A stretch of DNA of 64,000 nucleotides from CAZHHH01 sp052400685 (GCA_052400685.1 JBQTGJ010000005.1); one strand, 5' to 3'; shown: positions 53,310 to 62,337, counted from the first letter of the stretch. Made by a program: numbers and translations. The notes: a model not told the origin generated them from the sequence alone.

Positions 53310-54799
53310 ATGATTACATCTCTCCTCTCCCTCACGGCTTTAATAGCTGGATTTTTTTATACGGAAAATTTACTGAATATTTTTTTGGCGCCGACGATTC
53401 ACAACCAACGCCAGCCATTGCCAGTGCTGACCAGATTGATTACATACCTATGCCTGCCTGGAAAACTTTCACCATAGAATTCTTAAACATTGCCGGCTTA
53501 GGTCCTATTTTCGGGGCGATATTGGGGGCCATGTACGGTCCAATGGCTTATCTCTGGATTGTGCTTGGTTGTATTTTTATTGGAGCGGTTCACGACTACT
53601 TTTCAGGCATGCTTTCAGTCAGGAATAATGGCGCCAGCATTCCTGAAATAGTAGGAAAATATCTAGGTAACGGCTTTCGTCAGTTTTTAAGAATTTTTTC
53701 TTTACTCCTGTTAATTTTTGTAGGAGTAGCCTTTGTTACGGGGCCGGCAGAGCTCCTGTCCAGTTTTACAGGTGGTGGTATGACGATGTGGCTCTATGCC
53801 ATCTTTGCCTATTACCTGATTGCCACGCTACTGCCCATCAATAAAATAATAGGTAAAATATACCCGGTATTTGGTCTGGCTCTACTTATAATGGCCCTGC
53901 TTATTGGCGGCGCCATTATAATCTATGGCATCTCAGGTCAATTAGTCCTCAAAGAACTATCACTATCATCATTTAGCAATTTTCACCATCATCCAACAGA
54001 AAACATCTTATTTCCGATGCTGTTCATTGTTATTTCATGCGGCGCTTTATCAGGTTTCCACAGCACACAGGCCCCAATGATGGCCCGTTGCATAACACAC
54101 GAAAAACAAGGTCGGTATGTGTTTTATGGGGCAATGATTGCCGAAGGAATAGTAGCATTAATATGGGCCACTGCGGCTATGAATTACTTTGGTGGTGCCG
54201 AAGGACTAAATGCTACACTACAAACTTCCGGTCACACCCCGGCATGGGTTGTAAATGAAATCAGTACCGGTTGGTTAGGCAAAGCAGGCGCCGTTCTTGC
54301 AATTATTGGGGTCGTTGTATGTCCCATCACCACTGGCGACACAGCCTTTAGAAGCGCCCGCCTCACCATTGCTGACGTTTTTAAAATGAAGCAGACCACT
54401 ACAACAAAGCGATTAATCATTAGCATTCCGCTATTTCTAGTAGGCTTTTTGCTCTCTCAGCTAGATTTTGCCACTATCTGGAAATATTTGGGCCTATCCA
54501 ACCAAATTTTGGCCGTTATCGTTCTGTGGACCGGTGCAATGTATCTTGCCAAAAACAATAAAAGCCACTGGATGCTATCACTTCCGGCTTTATTCATGAC
54601 CATAATATGCGTATCGTATCTGATGGTTGCTCCAATAAAAACAGGAGGATTGTTCCTTAGCCCAGAAACAGGTTACCTTATAGGAGGAAGTGCCGGAATA
54701 GCGGCGATGATCTGGTTTTTGGCAACCATTAAACACATAAAAAAAGAAATTAGGCAACAAAATATAAATCAGCAGATTACAAACAATTTCAAAAATTAA
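53310..54799 (+). CDS. cstA: Carbon starvation protein CstA family transporter, apparent frameshift near the N-terminus
   Basis: Inner-membrane peptide/pyruvate-type transporter of the CstA family with many hydrophobic segments. The long open frame starts with a TTG at 53282 and gives a hydrophilic, un-CstA-like beginning. The ATG at 53310 in another frame encodes MITSLLSLTALIAGFF, the expected first membrane helix. Its continuation, LYGKFTEYFFGADDSQPTPA then IDYIPMP, lies in the long frame. The switch falls exactly on a run of seven T (53352-53358); an eighth T would restore one frame of about 497 codons. So either the sequence has a homopolymer error, the gene is mutated, or the ribosome or polymerase slips here. 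Confidence 0.85.
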
Positions 54800-54810
54800 A
54801 GAACTAAAAT

Positions 54811-54840
54811 TTGATAATCACATTATAGCACGTATTTTTG
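54811..54840 (+). promoter_or_regulatory. Bacteroidota-type promoter for the cobalamin riboswitch transcript
   Basis: TTG (54811-54813) and TATTTTTG (54833-54840) are separated by 19 bases and match the TTG and TAnnTTTG elements of Bacteroidota housekeeping promoters. Transcription would start right at the riboswitch. Confidence 0.6.
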
Positions 54841-54847
54841 CACAAAG

Positions 54848-55045
54848 ATTGGTTCAGTAATCCAATTACGGAAAACTGATAAAAGGGAATCCGGTGACTT
54901 AAATGGTTAAATTATTAATCTTTAAGAATTCCGGAGCTGTCCCCGCAGCTGTAATCTCTATTATTTTTTTGAAAACTTCGCCACTGTCAGGTATTAACTG
55001 ATGGGAAGGCATCAAAAAAAGGAGTGAGCCAGAAGACCTGCCAAT
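54848..55045 (+). promoter_or_regulatory. Cobalamin riboswitch (B12 element)
   Basis: The conserved blocks occur in order: AAAAGGGAATCCGGTG (54881-54896), CCGGAGCTGTCCCCGCAGC (54931-54949) followed by TGTAA, GCCACTG (54980-54986), GGGAAGGC (55003-55010), and the B12 box AGCCAGAAGACCTGCC (55027-55042). Adenosylcobalamin binding should lower expression of the BtuB-like receptor gene that begins 120 bases downstream. The remaining leader to 55164 includes the expression platform, which I cannot resolve. Confidence 0.95.
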
Positions 55046-55164
55046 ACTTTAATTCGTAGCTTTCGGGTAGAAAAGCGAAGATTAGAACTACATCCTTTTG
55101 TTCTATATTTTCACCAGCATCCGTTTGTTGCGAATGGTTAAATTCACTTTAATCATTTGTAAAC

Positions 55165-57078
55165 ATGCGCTTTAATAGAATCAAACCGTTTTTTACGGTA
55201 ATATTAGTATTTGGCTGTCATCTGAATGCTCAGGTATACTTTCAACAAAAGACTATACCACTAAAAGGAGTAACCATTCAAGCCAACCATTTAAAGGAAT
55301 ATACCATTGGCGCTGCCATAGAAAAACCAGATTCAATTTTGGTGAAGCTAATGAGAACCTCCTCTCTTTCGGATTTACTCCTACTATCAACGGGAGCATC
55401 TATAAAAAGCTATGGTCCGGGTGGACTTTCAACGGTCAGTTTTAGAGGAAGCCACAGCAATCATACCGCGATTATGTGGAACGGGCTTAATCTCCAAAGT
55501 CCAATGAATAGCTCCGTTAATCTATCGGCCATGCCAGCATCCCTCTTTGAAGATATACAAATTCAAAGCGGTGGCGCCGGAACCCTATGCGGAAGTGGAG
55601 CCATGTCCGGAGTACTACACCTGACCACCAACAACCTCCTAAATAAAAAAAATCACATCTCGGTTAATGGAGGCATTGGAAGCTACAACCGCCAATACGA
55701 ACAACTGTCACTGAAAACAGGAAACAAAAAAAGAGCCTCCTCCTTATCGGTCATGCGACAAAGCAGCGATAATAACTTTTGGTATTATAACACCTCTCGG
55801 CCGGACAAAAGAAAAGAACGCCAGACCAATGCAGGTGTAAAACAATGGGGTTTAAGTCAGGACAACTATTTTAGATTGGGCAATCAACTACTGGTAACGA
55901 CCGGACTGTGGCTTCAACATTACGATAAGGATGTACAAACAATTATGACCAAAAGCACTCCTAACCAACAATATCAGATAGATAACAATGTAATGGGGGC
56001 TATAAACCTGAGATACTACCGCACCAACAACATTCAAATAAACTTCAAACAGGGAATTCTATGGAACCAGATTGACTACACCAATGTGGAGACTCCCATA
56101 AGCAGCGGAAATAACCAATCTTTATCCCTCATTTCTGAAATAGAATCAAGAATTAGCTTAAAAAACGGAATACAATGGAGCACGGGATTAAACTACACCA
56201 ACGAACAAGCCCAAAGTGACGGTTACATTGGCACCCCAATACGTAGTCGTTGGGCTTTATTTTCCTTTGTGCAGTTTAAAACATTTAACAACCGACTAAC
56301 CTCACTCATAAGCTTTCGCGATGAAATGACCAACACCACGTTACATCCTGTAATATTTGCCTATGGTGGTAATTATGCCCTCACGCAAAGAATAAAAATT
56401 AAGGGAAATATCTCAAAAAATTACAGAATTCCAACCTTTAATGATGTTTATTGGGCATTTGACGGTTATGCGCGCGGCAATAACAGTTTGAAGCCAGAGT
56501 CGGGCTGGAGTGGAGATATTGGCTTCGAGTACAACAAAAAGACGGCTGAACAAAACATGAAACTAAGCACAATCTGGTTTACCTCCAACATCAAAGACTG
56601 GATTATATGGCTTCAGGACGACGATGCAATATGGACTCCCTCCAATAAAAAAAGGGGAGAATCAAAAGGTCTGGAATTAAAAGGTATTTATGGCCGCAAA
56701 ATAGGATCCTCGTTTTGGCAGTTATCAACCAGTTATTTTTATACCCACTCACGGCTTAAAACAGACGACCATTATGACGGAAAACAAATGGTTTACATCC
56801 CTCTCCACAAAGGAGCAGGCCTTTTAACATGGAAATATAAAGCAATAGTAGCTGCTTTTACAATAAACGCCGTTGGCGAAAGATACTACGACTACACTAA
56901 TCGACTTGAGCCATACCTACTGGGGAATATCATGGGCGGTTATAAAATTCCTGCAGGGAGAACGGACGTCCAGCTAAACGTGAAAGTAAACAACCTATGG
57001 AACACGCAATACCAACTAATGGCCTGGTATGCAATGCCACTTTGCAATTACGAAGTCAATTTACAGGTAAGACTGTAA
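55165..57078 (+). CDS. btuB: BtuB-like TonB-dependent cobalamin receptor
   Basis: TonB-dependent outer-membrane receptor of 637 residues, about the size of BtuB and much smaller than the SusC proteins. A signal peptide (to about LNAQ) is followed by a plug with SVSFRGSHSNHTAIMWNGL and GGAGTLCGSGAMSGVLHL and a barrel ending in ATVNLQVRL-type residues (NYEVNLQVRL). It lacks the regulatory-like domain of SusC. The cobalamin riboswitch directly upstream and the BtuG-like gene 31 bases downstream identify the cargo as vitamin B12 or related corrinoids; the sequence alone would not. Confidence 0.9.
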   Translation: MRFNRIKPFFTVILVFGCHLNAQVYFQQKTIPLKGVTIQANHLKEYTIGAAIEKPDSILVKLMRTSSLSDLLLLSTGASIKSYGPGGLSTVSFRGSHSNHTAIMWNGLNLQSPMNSSVNLSAMPASLFEDIQIQSGGAGTLCGSGAMSGVLHLTTNNLLNKKNHISVNGGIGSYNRQYEQLSLKTGNKKRASSLSVMRQSSDNNFWYYNTSRPDKRKERQTNAGVKQWGLSQDNYFRLGNQLLVTTGLWLQHYDKDVQTIMTKSTPNQQYQIDNNVMGAINLRYYRTNNIQINFKQGILWNQIDYTNVETPISSGNNQSLSLISEIESRISLKNGIQWSTGLNYTNEQAQSDGYIGTPIRSRWALFSFVQFKTFNNRLTSLISFRDEMTNTTLHPVIFAYGGNYALTQRIKIKGNISKNYRIPTFNDVYWAFDGYARGNNSLKPESGWSGDIGFEYNKKTAEQNMKLSTIWFTSNIKDWIIWLQDDDAIWTPSNKKRGESKGLELKGIYGRKIGSSFWQLSTSYFYTHSRLKTDDHYDGKQMVYIPLHKGAGLLTWKYKAIVAAFTINAVGERYYDYTNRLEPYLLGNIMGGYKIPAGRTDVQLNVKVNNLWNTQYQLMAWYAMPLCNYEVNLQVRL

Positions 57079-57109
57079 TTATTCAATAACCAATCATAAT
57101 TTTACAATC

Positions 57110-58213
57110 ATGAATATTACCAATTTAAGAAGCCGTTATAAACGGTCAAATTTTGCAATGAATATTTTATTAGCTGCATTTCTGGTTCTTGCTGCGACAT
57201 CGTGCACGGACGATAACGAAACGAGTAACAGCTTATACACAAACGGAGCCTTTATTCTGAACGAAGGAACTTTTGGACAAAGCAACGCTTCCGTTTCATT
57301 CTACAGCTACGACGATCAGGTGGTTGTCGGTAGTATCTTCAAGAAAAGCAATGGCACAAATACAATTATAGGTGATGTATTACAAGACATGGAAATTGTT
57401 GATGACAAAGCCTATCTGATTGTGAATGCCAGTAACAGCATTCAGGTGGTTAATAAAAATGATTTTACGTGGGTAACAACAATAGAGGGGTTAAGTAATC
57501 CCCGGTTTGCAACTCATTATAATGGCAAACTCTACGTTTCACAATGGGGCTCAACAACCGGTTCTGTGGCTGTTATTGATCTCGACACCAACACAATTGT
57601 CAATACCATTGAAACCGGAAGCGGAACAGAAGGCATCATCGTAAACAACGATCTTATTTGGGCTGCCAATAGCGGCGGATACGGCGTAAATAACACCATC
57701 TCAATTATTGATCCCAATACGAATGAGGTCATTAATACAGTTGATGTGTCCGATGGCCCAAAACACTTTGCCATCGACAACAACAACGACGTTTGGGTAA
57801 TATGCTTCGGATCACAAGTTTACGATCCCAACACATGGGACCTGACTTCAGAAACAGGATCAGCACTCATCAAACTATCAGGAACCGATCAAAGCGTATT
57901 AAAAACCATAGAGATAGGAGACCAAATTCATCCGTCCCATTTGGAAATTAGCACCGACAAACAAACACTGTATACAGACACTTACACCGGCATTTTTGCA
58001 ATAGCCGTAGATTCAGAGATATTCCCCACTGAACCGCTTATCAGTGGTTATTATTATGGTTTTAGCGTCAACCCGGCCAATGGAGACATCTACACTTGTG
58101 AAAGTCCGGACTTCACTAAACCAGGTACGGTAACCATCTATAATAATGAAGGGGAAATAAAGAGCGAACTAAACGAAAGCATAGGAATAGGTCCCAACAG
58201 CGTCATTTTTTAA
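57110..58213 (+). CDS. Surface beta-propeller lipoprotein, BtuG-like (DUF5074/YncE type)
   Basis: Lipoprotein of 367 residues predicted to be a seven-bladed propeller. The signal ends in LVLAATSC and the mature part begins TDDNETSN. Repeated blade motifs include GAFILNEGTFGQSNASVSFY, GSVAVIDLDTNTIVNTIETG, NNTISIIDPNTNEVINTVDVS and GTVTIYNNEGEIKS. BtuG of Bacteroides is a surface lipoprotein of this fold that holds B12 tightly and works with BtuB. Location right after the riboswitch-controlled receptor supports the same role here. Start could also be the ATG at 57158, which places the hydrophobic stretch nearer the N-terminus. Confidence 0.82.
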   Translation: MNITNLRSRYKRSNFAMNILLAAFLVLAATSCTDDNETSNSLYTNGAFILNEGTFGQSNASVSFYSYDDQVVVGSIFKKSNGTNTIIGDVLQDMEIVDDKAYLIVNASNSIQVVNKNDFTWVTTIEGLSNPRFATHYNGKLYVSQWGSTTGSVAVIDLDTNTIVNTIETGSGTEGIIVNNDLIWAANSGGYGVNNTISIIDPNTNEVINTVDVSDGPKHFAIDNNNDVWVICFGSQVYDPNTWDLTSETGSALIKLSGTDQSVLKTIEIGDQIHPSHLEISTDKQTLYTDTYTGIFAIAVDSEIFPTEPLISGYYYGFSVNPANGDIYTCESPDFTKPGTVTIYNNEGEIKSELNESIGIGPNSVIF

Positions 58214-58235
58214 CCATTCCACACTTATTCTCCAT

Positions 58236-58363
58236 GGCAAACAAATCCTGTTTATTGAAGTGCAGTGGTTGTTTGATTTAATCTGCCTTTACAACCGAAA
58301 TACGGCAACTATTTCGGTAAAACAGACCCATTCTGCCATCTTCATGACAGGATTTTGTTTGCC
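58236..58363 (+). other. Structured region after the BtuG-like gene (nested inverted repeats)
   Basis: GGCAAACAAATCCTGT (58236-58251) opposes ACAGGATTTTGTTTGCC (58347-58363), complementary except for one unpaired base. Inside are ACCGAAATA (58294-58302) with TATTTCGGT (58310-58318), perfect, and an alternative GGTTGT/ACAACC pair (58267-58272, 58291-58296). An intrinsic terminator follows. A 61-codon open frame here has no support. It may be a structured 3' UTR or a small RNA. Confidence 0.5.
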
Positions 58364-58375
58364 TCCCCACAAAAC

Positions 58376-58418
58376 AAAATGCCGGGCCTCCCGATTAAAA
58401 GAGGGAGCCCGGCATTTT
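58376..58418 (+). terminator. Rho-independent terminator of the cobalamin operon
   Basis: AAAATGCCGGGCCTCCC (58376-58392) pairs with GGGAGCCCGGCATTTT (58403-58418) with one bulged C; ATTAATT follows. The stem is GC-rich with an A/U flank and is a convincing intrinsic terminator. Confidence 0.88.
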
Positions 58419-58488
58419 ATTAATTGGCAAAATTTTGCAGAATAACACTAATTTAACTGTCAAAAATTCAAATTAGAAACTTGTACAT

Positions 58489-58532
58489 CTGTTAACATGG
58501 TCATTTACGGCAGTAAATGACCATGTTAACAG
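58489..58532. repeat. Perfect 20-bp hairpin with GGCA loop, relic of family 1
   Basis: CTGTTAACATGGTCATTTAC (58489-58508) and its exact complement (58513-58532) flank GGCA. The inner arm GGTCATTTACGG...AGTAAA is the family 1 core, and AGCAAGCACAA right after it resembles the family's right end. It lies between convergent genes, 26 bases from the stop of the binding-protein gene, so it may also work as a terminator. Confidence 0.75.
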
Positions 58533-58558
58533 CAAGCACAACGCAAAATAGACAAACT

Positions 58559-59560
58559 CTAATTTGCAATTTCATCCATCGTATATTCCCCACTTTGAAT
58601 TAACACTTCATCCAAATTTTCTTTGGTCACAGCAATTGAATTAATCTTATAGGTAGGAATATCAACCGTTCCATTAAAGGTAGAAGCATTAGACAAATCG
58701 CGGGCCTTTTTGCCATCCAATAAATCCATAACTAATTCGGCCGTTTTATACCCCAACGTTTTATGCGGATGATAAACAGTCATAGTCATTGAACCATCAT
58801 AAATTTCTTTAACGGCCTCTAATATTGCATCCTGACCAGTGACCACAACTTCGCCTTCTTTCCCATACTTTTTCAAAATATTTGCCACGGCAACCGACAT
58901 CGGATCACTACAGGCAATAACAGCATCGATATCCAACCCGTAGCTATCAATAATCTTCTGAAACTCAAAAGCCGTACGTTCACCATTCCAACCTTCCACG
59001 TACGTGTCAAACAACAAATTTATGCTACCCGATTCAATATGCGGTTTCAAAATGGAATCGATATGTTGCTTTAACTCCAGCCCATTGCGGTCAAAACGAT
59101 CGCCGCCAAAAACGATATAATTACCGGTGGGCTTTCGCGAAAGAGCGGCCTCACAAAATAGACGTGCAATATCTTTATTGTTACCAGTCACAAAAAGATC
59201 GTATTCTGAATTGTTAATCAATCTGTTATAAGCAACCACAAGAACACCCTTTGCAACGGCATCGCGCACCAATGGAGCTATTGTATTTCCGTTAATAGCG
59301 GCAATAATTAAAACATCTACACCTTCGTCCAGCAATTGATATCCTTGCTGAAGCTGGACAGCATCGTCATCCTGAGCCGATAACGTAATCATTTCAGCCC
59401 CTAACTGTTCAAATCGCTCGGCCATATATGCACCTTCCGAGACAAATCGATCACGAAAATCAGCCGGATTTAAATACCCCACCTTCCACTCTGATTGACT
59501 GCCACATCCGGCGAAAATCAACATTAGAACAAATAACTGAACTTGAAAAATAATCTTCAT
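58559..59560 (-). CDS. Periplasmic sugar-binding lipoprotein (XylF/RbsB-like, PBP1 fold)
   Basis: Substrate-binding protein of 333 residues with a lipoprotein signal (LMLIFAGC, Cys about 19). The mature part has the PBP1 sugar-binding look: KVGYLNPADFRDRFVSEGAYM, GVDVLIIAAINGNTIAPLVRDAVAKGVLVVAYNRL, IDAVIACSDPMSVAVANILKK and a DA in VVVTGQDAILEAV, closest in style to xylose- or ribose-binding proteins. No ABC permease or ATPase gene accompanies it. It is divergent, with about 100 bases between starts, from a chemoreceptor gene, so a sensory rather than transport role is likely. Ligand not deducible. Confidence 0.82.
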   Translation of the reverse strand: MKIIFQVQLFVLMLIFAGCGSQSEWKVGYLNPADFRDRFVSEGAYMAERFEQLGAEMITLSAQDDDAVQLQQGYQLLDEGVDVLIIAAINGNTIAPLVRDAVAKGVLVVAYNRLINNSEYDLFVTGNNKDIARLFCEAALSRKPTGNYIVFGGDRFDRNGLELKQHIDSILKPHIESGSINLLFDTYVEGWNGERTAFEFQKIIDSYGLDIDAVIACSDPMSVAVANILKKYGKEGEVVVTGQDAILEAVKEIYDGSMTMTVYHPHKTLGYKTAELVMDLLDGKKARDLSNASTFNGTVDIPTYKINSIAVTKENLDEVLIQSGEYTMDEIAN

Positions 59561-59663
59561 ATTAACTCGGCTTTAATAAAAATAATTACGTATTGATTTA
59601 CGAAATTAATTATTTTTTAATACTTTTTCCGCATAATTGGAGAATTTCAACAAAGCTATATTT

Positions 59664-61433
59664 ATGAAGATAAAAACTTATTGGCAAGATCTTAGTATCC
59701 GCAATAAAATCGGGACAAGTTTTGCAATCGTTATCGGAATCACGATCCTAACAGGTCTGGTATTACTTAAAAACTTATACCAAATTTCAAAAGAAACACA
59801 GAACTTATCCGGAATACACATTCCTTCGGCAAGTGCATCAAACTTACTGTTAAGGTATTGGCAGGAAACGCAGGAATTTGCGCGCTCATACGAATTCACA
59901 GGCGATAAATTCTACCTCAAATCGCATGATGAGTCATACAATAGAATGATTAATGCATTGGATAAGCTCAAAACCCTCACGGCTGACAGAATTGAGGCAC
60001 TTCAAAAAAAAGGTGTATTTATTCCTCTACTAACAGAATATGTTCAAACCTATAAAACCGTATGGGAAGATTACCAAACCAAATCCGTCAATTTTCAGGA
60101 ATCCAAACAACAGCTCATTAAAGAAACCGATAAATTAACAGCTTCGGGAACCAACAACCAGTATTCCTCAAATCTCTACGGTAACATTGTTGACCTGTTA
60201 CTGGCATTTAACAATAGAGATGGTCAAGCGGTAGAAGTCGTGGCAGATCAGTTAAAAGATTTACAACAAAAAATAACACGAACCAACTCTCGTTTTAAAA
60301 CCACGACCGGCAATATCTTCACAGATGCTTTTCATGCCATTGACGATTTTAAAACAATGCAATTAGCCGGGCTAAAAAATTATGAAGCCTCCAAAAAAGT
60401 TCTCTGGGAAGTAAGAGCCGCAACAGATATAGGTCTGGATCAGATAATTTTGACGGGTGAAGACAGCTATATAATTGCCACACAACAACGAAATGTTCAA
60501 ATAGCAACACTATCGTTCATTCTAATATTAGGGATATTTATGATCTATTTCCTATCAGATTCAATTGCAAAACCAATTGTCAAAGGGATCGAGATAGCGG
60601 AAAAAGTGGCAGGCGGTGATTTAACAGTTAAAATGTTAGAAAGCCACCGTAACGATGAAGTTGGTCGATTAAGTAATGCCTTAAACTATATGACCGACAA
60701 TCTGAATCAACTCATCGGAAAAATAATTGACACAACACATTCGATAGGGGATGCCAGTAATAAATTAACCACTAAAGCACTGGATCTAGCTGAGGGCGCC
60801 AACGAGCAAGCCTCTTCAGCCGAAGAGGTATCGTCATCAATGCAACAAATGCATGCCAACATTGAACAAAACACTGAAAATTCACGGCAAACAGAATCTT
60901 TATCAGCCAAAGCAGCCACAGACGTAAAAGAAAGCAACAAGAAAACAAAAGAATCGGCCGATCATTTGGAAGAAATCACCAACAAAATATCAATCATCAA
61001 AGATATTGCATTTCAGACCAACATATTAGCTCTGAATGCGGCCGTTGAAGCCGCCCGTGCAGGTCAGGAAGGACGCGGATTTGCCGTTGTCGCAGCAGAA
61101 GTGCGCAAACTGGCCGAACGAAGCCAGGTCGCAGCCCAAGAAATAACCGGGGCCTCTGTCGTAGCCATTGAATCATCGCAATTGGCAACTCAATTGATGG
61201 ACCAGATAACACCCCAAATTGAAAACACCGCGAATCTGGTAAGAGAAATATCCGCAGCTTCGGTTGAACAAGTAACTGGTGTTGAACAAATTAACCTGGC
61301 ACTACAAGAACTAAACCAGGTAACTCAACGCAATGCGTACAATGCCGACGAAATAAATATCGCAGCCAAAGAGCTTCAGCATTTATCTCAACTCCTTACC
61401 GAAGCCTCATCGTATTTTAAAGCCAGAAAATAA
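59664..61433 (+). CDS. Methyl-accepting chemotaxis protein
   Basis: Transmembrane chemoreceptor of about 589 residues from the ATG at 59664 (MKIKTYWQDLS); a TTG at 59637 is in frame but weak. Order: membrane helix 1 (IGTSFAIVIGITILTGLVLL), a helical periplasmic domain of about 240 residues without a recognised PAS or Cache fold, and membrane helix 2 (IATLSFILILGIFMIYFL). HAMP follows (IAKPIVKGIEIAEKVAGGDL), then the signalling domain with the hallmark hairpin DIAFQTNILALNAAVEAARAG and GRGFAVVAAEVRKLAERS. No NWETF-like tail. It probably pairs with the divergent sugar-binding protein. Confidence 0.93.
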   Translation: MKIKTYWQDLSIRNKIGTSFAIVIGITILTGLVLLKNLYQISKETQNLSGIHIPSASASNLLLRYWQETQEFARSYEFTGDKFYLKSHDESYNRMINALDKLKTLTADRIEALQKKGVFIPLLTEYVQTYKTVWEDYQTKSVNFQESKQQLIKETDKLTASGTNNQYSSNLYGNIVDLLLAFNNRDGQAVEVVADQLKDLQQKITRTNSRFKTTTGNIFTDAFHAIDDFKTMQLAGLKNYEASKKVLWEVRAATDIGLDQIILTGEDSYIIATQQRNVQIATLSFILILGIFMIYFLSDSIAKPIVKGIEIAEKVAGGDLTVKMLESHRNDEVGRLSNALNYMTDNLNQLIGKIIDTTHSIGDASNKLTTKALDLAEGANEQASSAEEVSSSMQQMHANIEQNTENSRQTESLSAKAATDVKESNKKTKESADHLEEITNKISIIKDIAFQTNILALNAAVEAARAGQEGRGFAVVAAEVRKLAERSQVAAQEITGASVVAIESSQLATQLMDQITPQIENTANLVREISAASVEQVTGVEQINLALQELNQVTQRNAYNADEINIAAKELQHLSQLLTEASSYFKARK

Positions 61434-61445
61434 AACTAAAGTGAT

Positions 61446-61799
61446 TTATGAATTCTCAATCTCTTCCCTGATTTTTCGGGGAAGAGATTTTAACACCAAA
61501 TTGTAAGAAAGGTTAATCCATTCAAAAACCATCGAATCAGCAATACTACCATTTATTTCAACCGTGTTCCAATGTTTTTTATTCATGTGGTAACCCGGAC
61601 TCACGCAACTATACTTTTCCCGCAATTGAACCGCATACTCTGGGTCGCACTTAACATTAATTCTAAAATCACCCTCAAGGGTCGTCAGTAAAAACATTTT
61701 ACCGCCAATTTTAAACACCAGACTATCGTCTCCAAAAGGCATTGATTCTGACACATTGGATAAGGACATACAATAATCACGTAACTCCTCGATATTCAT
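61446..61799 (-). CDS. MmcQ/YjbR family protein
   Basis: Small cytoplasmic protein of 117 residues with the YjbR/CyaY-like fold described for MmcQ/YjbR proteins, a family sometimes called DNA-binding without strong functional proof. Typical features are MNIEELRDYCMSLSNVSESMPFG at the N-terminus, FKIGGKMFLLT, a conserved CDPEYAVQLRE, PGYHMNKKHWNTVEI and a C-terminal helix containing SYNLVLKSLPRKI. Its 3' end carries the terminator of the convergent chemoreceptor gene. Function unknown. Confidence 0.88.
   Translation of the reverse strand: MNIEELRDYCMSLSNVSESMPFGDDSLVFKIGGKMFLLTTLEGDFRINVKCDPEYAVQLREKYSCVSPGYHMNKKHWNTVEINGSIADSMVFEWINLSYNLVLKSLPRKIREEIENS
61458..61489 (+). terminator. Terminator of the chemoreceptor gene, inside the end of yjbR
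   Basis: AATCTCTTCCC (61458-61468) and GGGAAGAGATT (61479-61489) form a perfect 11-bp stem followed by TTAAC on the plus strand. It lies within the last codons of the convergent yjbR-family gene, so this stretch is both coding and terminator. Confidence 0.65.
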
Positions 61800-61845
61800 A
61801 AAACAAACAGTTTAAATCTAAAATAGTGGTAGCTAAAAATATCAG

Positions 61846-61925
61846 GCTTCTGTACAACGCGTGCCCTCAAAATGGTCATTTACCAAAATAAACACACATT
61901 TATAAAGTTTCAAAACGACCATGCT
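61846..61925 (+). repeat. Family 1 palindromic repeat, decayed copy
   Basis: GCTTCTGTACAACGC and CCTCAAAATGGTCATTTAC match the core of the copy at 16156. ATGGTC (61872-61877) opposes GACCAT (61917-61922). Terminal repeats are not clear. It fills most of the gap between yjbR and yraN. Confidence 0.6.
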
Positions 61926-61953
61926 TATAAATGATTTCAAATAAAATACAGAC

Positions 61954-62325
61954 CTATTCAAGTTGCGCCGTAAAAGCATTTTCTATCAACTCTATTTCCC
62001 ACTCATCACTATCTTTTATTGGCATACAAGTCACCACATCAAAACGAACCGGCTCATCCACCTCATATAATTTCACATAAGCGTCGGTAGCCAATACCAG
62101 GAATCTGATTTTAGATCGGGTAATACTTTCCCTCGGATGTTCCCATTTACTGCTGGTGCGCGTACGCACCTCAACGATAACCAGGAACCCATCTTTACGG
62201 GCAATAATATCTACTTCTTTTTGTCGGTAACGCCAGTTACAGGTTACAATAGTATAACCTTGCTGCGTCAAAAAAATGCGGGCTTTTTCTTCGCCCAATT
62301 GCCCCAATTCATTGTGGCTGGCCAT
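61954..62325 (-). CDS. YraN/UPF0102 family nuclease-like protein
   Basis: Protein of 123 residues from the YraN family, which has a restriction-endonuclease-like fold. The N-terminus GQLGEEKARIFLTQQGYTIV and the active-site-like motif in EVDIIARKDGFLVIVEVRTRTS are visible (Asp and Glu of the PD-(D/E)xK arrangement, with Arg in place of the last Lys as in several homologues). It lies 12 bases downstream of the LD-carboxypeptidase gene on the same strand, forming a likely two-gene unit. Biological role not established. Confidence 0.92.
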   Translation of the reverse strand: MASHNELGQLGEEKARIFLTQQGYTIVTCNWRYRQKEVDIIARKDGFLVIVEVRTRTSSKWEHPRESITRSKIRFLVLATDAYVKLYEVDEPVRFDVVTCMPIKDSDEWEIELIENAFTAQLE

Positions 62326-62337
62326 AAACTCAATAAT

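Noticed and set aside
58260..58445. 61-codon open frame after the BtuG-like gene
   Set aside because: It runs through the inverted repeats and the terminator hairpin, so it is not a credible protein gene.
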